Shown: positions 31,755 through 41,293 of the stretch, in pieces
How the letters are laid out: each line of letters starts with the position of its first letter
How positions within the stretch are numbered: the stretch's first letter is position 1
Assembly (NCBI GenBank): GCA_015501585.1
Contig: JADNRY010000494.1
Span: forward strand, 1-43,633
DNA length: 43,633 bases
Reading direction: 5' to 3'
From: Rhodocollybia butyracea
Lineage: Eukaryota; Basidiomycota; Agaricomycetes; Agaricales; Omphalotaceae
Made by a program: the position numbers and the translations under genes
The notes under the pieces: generated by a model
Told to the model about the DNA's origin: nothing
What the model saw: the letters and a program-made list of their open reading frames with translations, nothing else
Database searches by the model: none

Positions 31755-33631
31755 CTAGACACTTTCCGGCCTCGATACTACTTTTTCCTCTACAGGATCC
31801 TGAGCAGTAGACTCTTCTTTCGCTGCAGGAGTGGGAGGACTCTTCCAGAACGCCCAGCCACCCTCATATCCGAACCAAACATGATGAGGGGTGTGGGGAC
31901 CTCGGGTCAACAGGCTGAGTACTTGAAGTCCCGTCCATGCGAGGGACAGACCATAGCAGGCTCTCCATCCAAACTTGAGGAATACTTCGGACCCAGCGGA
32001 AGTACCCATGACTTGACCAAGAAACAGCTACATCACATCATCAGAGCGCTGTACACACATACTATAAAGCACTCACTGAGACAGCTATAACCGCGTTTAG
32101 TCGAGCACGAGCAGAGGGATTAATTCTAAAAAGAAAGCTTAGAATGCTGAGATTGAAGAATGTTCTCAGAGTCCTTACAAGAAGACACCGGTCAGGAGCG
32201 AAACTTGTAGTGTTTGTCGGAAGAGATCCAAGCCAATAATAGCAATGATTATTGGCGCAAGGTTCAATCCAGCTCCGATGACGAGCACAGTTTGGAAAAG
32301 CAGCAATGCGATGAGGGAAAACAAGGCTGCGTACCAAGGATAGACTTTGTCTATCGCTCTGCCGACAAATGGCCCAAGTGCAACACCGAAAAGTCCAAGC
32401 AGACCGAAAAGACCAATAACCAGGCTGGAAGTATTTGACTAGTTAGATGTATGAGAGTTCCAAATAAAAGAGAACACCTACGTGGAGTACTGAAATGGAG
32501 CGTCAAGTAGCAAGAATGTGAGCGTCACCCAGAACGCGGTAAAACACGCATTACTGAGGAGTAGCGAGAGAGAGCTAACAATTAACAGAGGCTCAGTTAC
32601 TGCCAGCTTCGCCATCGTCCACAGAATCTTGAAATATGTGAGCTGTCCGTTTCGGTTTGCAGAAGGATAGTTCGGGATGATCAAATACGCTCCCAGAAGA
32701 ACCGCGCCTGCAGACCGATGGCCATGTAGTATACTGCACGGAAAGTTACGAAATTGGTGATTATACCGGAAAGAACACGTCCAATGAGAATTCCCATCAT
32801 GAGCGCAGACCAGACGATTGCGACCGCACCAGCTTTACGATCTGGGGGTGCAAGTTCCGCCGCAAGTGGGACAAGGACTTGAGGTACTACAGTGAAGACT
32901 CCAACGAGAAAGTTGAGAGCTTCGAACACGATGAGGTTTTTCGTTATGGCCAAACCAATGGTCAAGGAGCCAGAAAGAAGCATTAAGAGTAAGATTAGCT
33001 GGCGTCGTTGAACAAGATCGCCGAGGGGCGTGATCAGTAGTAGTCCGGCGCAGTATCTAAAGAGTAAAGTGAGCATCAAACTGCCTGCAAGGAGGTTTAA
33101 CGATCTCATACCCGGCTTGAATCAGAGTTGGAATACTAATCACCAAGCAATTAGTAGAGAGCTAGCTAAACTATCACATATACACATACTTGGCCACAGT
33201 CGACTCATCCACGCCAAAGGCATGTGCAATATCACCTGTAATTTTCGTCAGGAAGGAGAGACCATGAAATTGCGTGCCACGAACCTAATATTGGCTGGCA
33301 GTAGTACAAGTTTGAGACAGCTATATCAGAAGGACTTAGGCCTACATATGCTCCTTCCAAACGAGTGCTTACTGAACGTTGCCCCAAGACCGAACGCGAT
33401 GTTCATCCCAAGACCGAAATGGAACGGTTTCTCGGGGTTATAGCGCAACCAGGAAGGAACTGGCAGAAACCCGAATTCCTTGTGTAGATCATCATAGTCA
33501 TGAGATGCAAGTGCATTTTCTTCACCGGAGGACACCATAGAGAGGAAAATCGAACAAGCAAGTTGATGGGCATCGGTAGAAAAGCAGTATCCTACTTTGT
33601 CCCACGCCTTACTAATACTTTGCTCACTCAT
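31755..33631 (-). CDS. MFS transporter of the cluster
   Basis: Eight exons give about 502 residues: 33631-33373, 33320-33285, 33235-33190, 33135-33112, 33056-32482, 32424-32179, 32125-32077, 32027-31755. The first about 70 residues are cytoplasmic. Many hydrophobic helices follow, in two halves. After helix 2 comes Gly-Asp-Leu-Val-Gln-Arg-Arg, the MFS motif A loop. Asn-Leu-Tyr-Tyr-Cys-Gln-Pro in helix 1 and Arg-Gly-Pro-His..Trp-Phe-Gly-Tyr-Glu-Gly-Gly near the C terminus fit a common fungal MFS subgroup. It probably exports the polyketide or a toxic intermediate, which is inference from context. Exon 5 contains a one-base break near 32705-32712, where Leu-Gln ends one frame and the next helix continues in another. 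Because the MFS 3' end faces the PKS start, the two genes are read in tandem. Confidence 0.88.
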
Positions 33632-33639
33632 CCATTGGC

Positions 33640-35130
33640 CACTGGTGCCTTACTTCTCCCGAGTTACTTATACATGAAAGCGACCGAGACGGATTGTCAA
33701 GCCTGCGCCGCTGCATAGCGCTGCATTTGGATTAGTCAACGTCAAACCGTATGAGCGGTAATGAAAGAGGGTTCGCATAACGCTGGTTGTAATCAGGTTG
33801 TACTATGTAAATGATGAGACGGAAGAATTACAGATATTCACCACTCCGCCGCCAAGGTTCCAAGACCGAGATAAGAGCCTAGGCGCCTAAAGTTTACCGT
33901 GTTGCTTCCCGCTGACTGTGCACAGGTATCCTCTGGTATCCTGTTTCCTGTCAACAGTTGAGCAGCACTGAGTGGAACATTCGGACCGATAGAGCGCCGA
34001 TAGCGGGCCATCTGTTGTTGCAGATCTGGTGGCTGCTTCAATGAGATCGTTGCCGGCTTCCTTTCCCTTGACACGGATGTAGGCACAAATTAATTCATAG
34101 AGGCGCTTCCTCGGTACGTGAACATCTGCTTGGATTGCAGGAACACACTCTTATCTTATCGAAACAATGCCTACAAATCCAGCAAAAGTGAAAGCTTACT
34201 ATGTATAGAGTGAAAATTCTCCAGCTTTGCGTGGTTCAGACTTAAGTTGTCCATATGTAAGACTACTTATGGGTCGTCAGGAAGGTCCTAGACACTTGGA
34301 GATTTTTGTGACAATATTTAGATACCTTATGACGATTCTATCCACTTAAATTGGTCTTTCTTCACTGTTGGTAATTTTTGCATCATTTGTATACGAGCGA
34401 CACCGCAAGCTTACTATCAATAGTACTCGTATTAAGGTCAGAGACTTGAGCGAGTATTCATGAAGAAACCAAATTCAGAATCCTTCATGTGTGGCTGCAG
34501 TTGTATTTTACCTGATGTTTGCAATGATACTTGCGATAATATTAATAAAGCAAGATCTTGGAAAGATCCTTAGACTTGAAGACGTAAAATAAAAATATCA
34601 TATTGCATGCAGCCACATTGTTCCGCGTAGCATGATGGATATCCGTGATCCAGAGATTGCGCACCTCTTTACGAAACTGTTCCTGTATATCCCTACAGCA
34701 ACGTGAAGGACGGGTTTAAGTATTTGAGATGAATTCTGATAAGGAGACAGTTCACAGCGACTACGCTTTGTGCCGCTGAGGCGGGAGTGTACACGACGTC
34801 AAATCATGAAAGATTGTCGCGTTCTTGCAGGACCAGTATGGGTCCCGGGTGATGTTCCTAGATTCGTGGTTCAGACAACAATGGGCCTCAATTTCCGAGA
34901 GTTTCGGGACCTTAAAGTGTGCAAAAAACAACGTCTAAAGGTAAAAAATATTCTTTGGTTGGGACAAAAATGGTCAATTTATTGCATAAGACATAGCAAA
35001 AACAAGACCCCGGATTACAATGAGGAAAATATAGTTCTCGGCGGTCTGGAGACGCACGCTTGCCATATCAGCACCAGTGTCAGACGTCCGATACCTTTAA
35101 TATATGCTACCAAGTCCACTTAGAATCTCG
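33640..35130. other. Divergent intergenic region between MFS and P450
   Basis: About 1.5 kb separates the two divergent start codons and probably holds both promoters. It is AT-rich. Open frames here (for example 34770-35123 plus) have no recognisable content and are rejected as genes. Confidence 0.6.
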
Positions 35131-35139
35131 TTATAAGTT

Positions 35140-35145
35140 TATAAA
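35140..35145 (+). promoter_or_regulatory. TATA box of the P450 gene
   Basis: TATAAA lies 38 bp before the P450 ATG, so the 5' leader is very short. Confidence 0.6.
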
Positions 35146-35182
35146 TACAGCCGCTTGGAAGTGTTTCCCCCAACTCCTTACT

Positions 35183-37302
35183 ATGGATAATCTTTGGGAA
35201 ATTCTCGGCGGAGTCGTCGTTGTTTCTGCTTTACTGTTTGTTAGAAACAGCTGGAATTCTTCCAACGCGCCTCTTCCCCCAGGGCCCAGAGGCGGCCTTC
35301 CTTTCATTGGACCCAAGGTCAACAAAGAGAAGATTCAGCCGTGGATAGCCTACCAAAAGCTCGCTGATACTTATGGTATGCAACTGCGTCAGTCATGCAT
35401 AGATAAATTTTAATCGTCTCTTTTTGTTCTAGGTGATATTATCTATCATGAAAACCTGGGGCGCAAGGTCGTCGTTGTGCACACCTATAAAGCTGCTCAT
35501 GATCTCCTCAGCACCCGCGCCTCAATATACTCCAACCGCCCGGTTATGACGATGGCTCGTAAGCTGTAAGTTCTCTTCTCCATTCATCCCAACGACAGCT
35601 GATGTTTGCACTTACCTAGTGTTGGCTACGATCACTCGATCTCCCTTGCAGACTACGGCCCCCGAGTAGCCTACATGCGCAAGGCTGTCCAAACTGAGCT
35701 AGCCCCAAAGAATCTCGGTCGTTTCCGCCCTCTGCAGCATCTCGAGGTCTCACTCTTCCTCGGAAAGCTTCTTGAAGCACCCGACAACTTTTTCGACCAC
35801 GTCCGGATGTATGTATTGGCTACTGCTATCTGTCTAATAAAAGAACTAACTCGGAGATTATTCTGGTACGCAGATTGATTGCATACCAGATCTTCTCAAT
35901 TGCCTACGGCTTCCGGCCCAAGTCCGACAAAGAGCCTCTCCTTGCATCGATTAAGAAGATGATGGAGGATTTCGCTGTATTCGCCAAGCCGGGAAATTTC
36001 AAGGTCGATGATTTTCCCTCCAGTGAGCATTTCAACTTCCGTTTCTGAACCAATATATTAACATTCATCAAATAAATACAGTGCGCTACATACCCGAATG
36101 GTTTCCCGGTGCTTCTTTCATCAAATTCGGTCGGGAAGCCAGAGGACGTATCTTTGATGTGGTCCTCACCCCATTTGACATTGTCAAATCCCGCATAGTA
36201 AGTCTGTGAATTGTTGTGTCAGTATATGTATTGACCGCCCCTCACAGGAAAAACACGATCTCACACCTTCCGTTGTTGCCACATTCTTGCAAAGTAGGGA
36301 CACCTCTCTTCCCGACACCGAAGACATGCTTCGGTGGGCTGCAGAGGCTGTCTTTGCCGCTGGATCCGACACCGTAAGTCAATTTCTCCCATTACAATAT
36401 CAGGCTGTAAGCTGACTTTGATATGTCAGACGGCAAGCGCAATTCTGGTTTTCATCTTGACCATGGCCATGAACCCAGAAGTTCAGGACAAGGCCCACGC
36501 GGAGCTCGATGCCTGGATCGGAGACGAGGAGTTCCATCTTCCCAGCTTCGATGAAGACAGGAATAAACTTCCCTACCTCGACAAGATCTTGTGGGAAGTA
36601 TTCCGTTTCCAACCTGTCATTCCTCTCGGTAAGTGTGTTTCTCATTCAAGTGAACTATCCCAACTTACCACCATGTAGGTCTCCCTCACTGCACAACCCA
36701 GGAGGACGTGTATGAAGGCTACCGCATCCCCAAAGGTGCCACTGTATTCGCTAACCTCTGGTACGCAATTTCTTCCATCTGACAATACAATTCCAAATAT
36801 ACCTTCTTCTCAGGGCTATCCTCAACGATGGCAGAATCTATCCAGAACCCGAAAAGTTTGATCCGGATCGTTATAATCGTGCCGTGCCTGAGGAAAACAT
36901 CAACATGGACCCACGCAAAGTTGTTTTCGGATTCGGACGTCGGTAAGTATCCATATCATTTTGTTGAACTCCGGATGGATGATCTCCATGTGCAGGATCT
37001 GCGTTGGACAGCATCTCGCGGAGGCTAGCCTTTGGATGGCTATTGCTTCGGTGTTAATGGTGTACAAGATCACACCAGCCAAGGACAACAAAGGCGTGAA
37101 CATACCGATTTCTGCTGCTTTCACTCCTGGTGTTATAACGTTAGTTCCATCTTCATTTTACCTTACTGTGGTGCTAAACCAATATTGTAGGCGTTCTCTT
37201 CCATTTAAATGCGCCTTCACTCCTCGTTCGGGCAAGGCACTTGCATTAGTTAAGAGCTCGTATGCCGATGCCCTTGCAAAAGTCAATACAGAGATTCAGT
37301 GA
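35183..37302 (+). CDS. Cytochrome P450 monooxygenase
   Basis: Eleven exons encode 523 residues with no break: 35183-35375, 35433-35565, 35620-35808, 35874-36022, 36082-36197, 36248-36373, 36430-36628, 36679-36760, 36814-36942, 36996-37139, 37191-37302. The protein starts with a single membrane anchor (about residues 7-21) and a Pro-Pro-Gly-Pro hinge, so it should sit on the ER facing the cytosol. The I-helix has Ala-Gly-Ser-Asp-Thr, the K-helix Glu-Val-Phe-Arg, and the heme loop Phe-Gly-Phe-Gly-Arg-Arg-Ile-Cys-Val-Gly with the cysteine ligand. It would hydroxylate or further oxidise the polyketide. Length and motifs are normal for fungal class II P450s of the broad O-methylsterigmatocystin oxidoreductase-like group. 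The precise family was not determined. It is divergent from the MFS gene and converges with the reductase. Confidence 0.95.
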
Positions 37303-37864
37303 ATCTGATTCGTACAAGGCTGGAGTTATGGCTTTGTTATATTATGCAGAGCTGGTTGTATTGGGAGTTGTAGAGCTAGAGTATATATGAGTATTACTTG
37401 TTCCTGTTAGATGCAACAAAATGAAGAGTATAAGTTTAGTGGGCACTTCAATCTTGCTTCAATCTTGCTTCAATCGACTTTAAATCGACTTTACTTAGAG
37501 TAGCATGAAGATGAATCATTTGCAAGTTTCGATGAATGAGGATTGCGAAGTTGGATTCTGAAGACTGGACAAGACTGAAGTCTCGAACAACTGGTACCGT
37601 ATTGCTATGCTGGCTAGCCGTCTTGTAGTTCATAAGCTAGCGAAGAAAAGTTGTTCGCTAATAGTAATAAACAAGAACGCGCCAAGCCTTGTGATCGTGC
37701 GAATATAACGCAGAAGGCGAAACATCGCAAAAAAACTCTTATCCTTGCACTCACTCCAGTACTTTATATATCTCCGTTCAGCCTCCTACAACTCCAACCA
37801 ATGGTACAAACAATTTTTCATCGATTATGCTCTATCTATACACGGCATATCTATTCTACACCAC
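37303..37864. other. Intergenic region between convergent genes
   Basis: The 560 bp between the P450 stop and the reductase stop hold both 3' ends. A short direct repeat, CAATCTTGCTT twice then CAATCGACTTTA, occurs at 37449-37490. No gene was seen. Confidence 0.6.
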
Positions 37865-39193
37865 CTAACTACCAACCCTTGCGCTCAAATCCTCCAAAGT
37901 ATCTTTGGTGGTCTCTTCCATGGTGTGATACTTAAGCTCCGGGAATATCTTCGAAGTCTTGGTGCGATCATAGGTGACCATTGGCTGGAACCCTTTCCCA
38001 GCTCCTGGTGACCCTTTCGGAAGATCAGTGTGGGAAGGGATAGGCGAAGGCGAAAGAGAGTTGGCAATATCGACTAGATGAGATGGAAAAGATGAGTCTG
38101 CTGAGGTTTCGAACAAAGTACGTATGAGACTTACTGAAATCCTGGAAGACGAATTCTTTGTTGATAATAATCAATCGCTCACCGCCTGCATCTTCCTTCT
38201 GCAGTGCCAAAGCATGAGCCATCGCGATATCCCTGACATCGACGTAGCCGAAGGCAACAGAGGTGATAGCCTGGATCGGCTTACCGCCGGAATTAGGGCG
38301 GACAACGGAGTTATACCAGTCTGCGGCCGAAGTTCCGAGAGCGGAAGGAGAAGAGACATCGTGGATGCCCGGGCCATAGACCTGATAGGTCCAAACTCAT
38401 CAGTGGATATGAATGAACAAGGAATGAAGGAAAACTCGCCATAGGAGGGCACAGAGTTACGAGGTCCCAAGATATCTTCCCTTTGTTAGCGTTGTAAACC
38501 TCCCAAGCAGCTAAGTACCGGCGGTGAGGACAATACCCCCAAATCAACTAGCATGATCATACCTTTTTCCGCCAGCGTTTTACTAGCGCGATATTTGTTT
38601 GCCGGGCTTGCCTTGTTCCCTTCGGTGTTCACTGCAATGATCGCTTGCTCGTTCCAATCCGATTCACTGAAGACTTTGGGCGCAGGGAGGTCCTCCAGGA
38701 TTGAAGCGACAGATGAGGTCACTACGATACGGCGGACGGAGGGAATGCTGAGTGCGCTTTTTAGGACACTGATGGTTCCATTCACAGCTGGAGTGATTAG
38801 TTCTGTCGGGATGTTGTTAGTTATGCTCGAGTGCTGATAGCGCATAGTCGTACCTTTGGGATCATCGGCCTTGAAATGAAAAGGAGATGCAGTGTGCTCG
38901 ATAGCATCGACGCCTTTCACGGCTTCATCAAATGCTCCCTCCTGTGATCATAGATCTGTGCATGAACTCGACCCAGTGCAGGATGTACATACTTTGGTGA
39001 TGTCTTCTACAACGACAGTCTCGAATTTTTCCTTGTAACTCGCGAAGATTTTCTTCAGATGCAGGCCTTTTTGTTCAGAACGAACTGTTCCTCGAACGCT
39101 GTATCCTTTCTCGAGCAGCGTGCGGACGACCCATGCAGCTATATAGCCGTTGGCGCCGGTTACGAGCACTTTTCCGATGGGTACGATGGGCAT
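37865..39193 (-). CDS. NADPH-dependent aldehyde/ketone reductase (extended SDR, Gre2/DFR-like)
   Basis: Six exons encode 351 residues without a break: 39193-38993, 38941-38854, 38802-38563, 38510-38440, 38381-38135, 38073-37865. The N terminus Lys-Val-Leu-Val-Thr-Gly-Ala-Asn-Gly-Tyr-Ile-Ala is the cofactor-binding motif of the dihydroflavonol reductase/Gre2 branch. The catalytic Tyr-Arg-Ala-Ser-Lys is present, preceded by a Val-Thr-Ser-Ser-Val-Ala-Ser segment with the catalytic Ser. Proteins of this type reduce aldehydes or ketones with NADPH in the cytosol, so this enzyme could reduce the aldehyde released by the PKS reductase domain or a later ketone. That link is inference. Intron 4 (38439-38382) starts with GC. 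The start chosen is the ATG at 39193, because an ATG farther upstream would place extra residues before the nucleotide-binding fold. Confidence 0.93.
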
Positions 39194-39249
39194 TGTTAAG
39201 TTGGATAAACAAGTTTCTTTAGGGTTTTGTAGAGGTAACACGAGAGAAA

Positions 39250-41220
39250 CTGGGATTCATTGGTAAGCGGACAGATTGCTGACAGATTGTACGAACTATC
39301 CGGGCCAGCTCATTTTGCATAGCATCATTCATGGGCCGTGATCTCAGCGGAAGCGTTCTTTTTGATGGATACCAAGGCACCCTACGATCCCAGCGAACTG
39401 CAATCTTCTGCAATGTGCATGCTTGTGTATGCCTTTATTCGCCATCATTTCCCTCCGATTCAAAGATCCACCTCCGGCGTTATATCAGATTGAATAGATC
39501 AAGTACTCTGGCCATAATTACTGAAGAACCCCGGCCGTATAAAGGTAAGTATCATTTGTACGAAACTTTTTCATGCTAATCAAGTTTGTGTACCCTCATA
39601 TGTTCAATCAATATTACTTATCAACGGATCGCTCGCGGGAGATAAGGACTACCGAATCCGGTACTCACAACTCAGAGTTTTTTTTTTCAACTTAACAGCC
39701 CATGACAGATTGGTGCTCCCGTGCTCGACAAAGCAACCCCCCTGGCCTGGAGCAAACATTCCCGCAGCAGCCGGAATCAGCGTAGCGGGAGGTTATCGAC
39801 CAGGGCCTCCAGGACTCCCAGATCCTAATTTGGGCCTGATACGCCCAAAATAGTACTGGTATCACATTCCGTTCCTGTCGGGATAATCTCTTGAATTCGA
39901 ATTTGAACGACGTCGCCACCTTTTCTCAGCAGTTTCCCACGTTCTCAGCGCTATTGACCGGGCAGATGGTATTCCGTTGAGGCCCAGACATGTTTTCATC
40001 TATCCAGAGTAACGGAGTAACTCTATACGCGGAGATGAACGTTTGTCTAAGTATATGTGACCGTTCCTCGACGCATTTGTATTTGAAGGCGTCGAAAAGG
40101 AGTATTTTGTTGAGAGTTCTCCAAGGAGAACTAAGGGAATCGCCAGATCTCCGTCGATGAAATACTATCTATTGACCGATAAACGTATAGAGAGAGATGC
40201 ATCTATGGTAATAGCCTACTGCTGGCAGGCAGCGGCGTTCATGAAGAACACCAAGTGCAGAAGCGTGTCAACAGTCGGTGTAAAGAGATCCGGAGCGCAC
40301 GGTGATAGACTTGCCGCCAGGGAGAGCGTTCCTCGGATGAAACGGAACGAACCTATAGGGCGGGCCTTCAGACGTCTCCTGTTTGCAGGGGGTCAACCAG
40401 GTAATGGTTCAGTCAAAAAATGGGTCTAACTTGAATCTTTGGTTAAAGTGTTAGATTTTAGGACAGGTAACTCTTTATTACTAGGCAGTGTGAACATGAA
40501 TGGCCCCACTCGTGCTAGTGTCATACGAGTCGCAACGGAAATTTTTTTTTGCGGTATCTCTAGTAACTTTCGTTTCGATGCAAAAGCAGAAATTATTGCC
40601 GCCCTCTGATACGACCTTCAACTTTCGAGCTATGTATTACATCTCAAACTCGACCATTCCAAATACACACCCGCAAAAATACTACCCCAACGAGTCAGCC
40701 ACGGCTGATTGAAAGTCTTCTTAGGGATTGGAGATTGAAGAGGCGGTTTTGGTCTTCAATTAAAACTAGCTTGATGTTTGCAATAGTCATTGTATTCAAA
40801 AAAGCCTTTTACAGGTTAAATAGAACGTTAATCTAAAATTTCGGTCGAAATCTAGGTCCCGGGGCAGCCTGGATACATTTTTTTCCCCTGTTGTTTGGAG
40901 GGGTCTCAGGCAAATCTTGTTCGGTTACCTCCATGTCTACTAGTAACTAGGTTCACTCCCAATAAGCCAGGGTCCTGGCTTCAGTAAAATACAGGTGGAT
41001 ATGAGGCTCTACATACATGGCACTGGCAACGCTTCTTAATTCTGAAATGATTCATTCCCGTTGTTGCTTGATATCATCTGCCCTGACTCCGTACCTGCGT
41101 GAAAGTGACTTCTCCTCAGGTACCTGCATTGCCCACAAACTCTTAGCCACTAAAACAGGCAGGTCACCAACTCGGGAGACTGCTGTGCGCCTGGATTCGT
41201 AGTAATTCAATACAGCGCTC
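39250..41220. other. Divergent intergenic region between reductase and GMC oxidoreductase
   Basis: About 2 kb with no recognisable gene. Open frames of up to 90 codons (for example 40157-40429 plus) have no motif. It should contain the two promoters. Confidence 0.55.
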
Positions 41221-41232
41221 TACCACCAAACT

Positions 41233-41240
41233 TATAAATA
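41233..41240 (+). promoter_or_regulatory. TATA box of the GMC oxidoreductase gene
   Basis: TATAAATA lies 54 bp before the ATG. Confidence 0.6.
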
Positions 41241-41293
41241 AAGGATTTGGCATCCTATTCGACTCCACGACTTCATCTCATCCCCTTCTCAAC

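Noticed and set aside
34770..35123. 117-codon plus-strand frame between MFS and P450
   Set aside because: No motif, odd composition, and it overlaps the P450 promoter.
40157..40429. 90-codon plus-strand frame between reductase and GMC genes
   Set aside because: No recognisable domain or splice partners.
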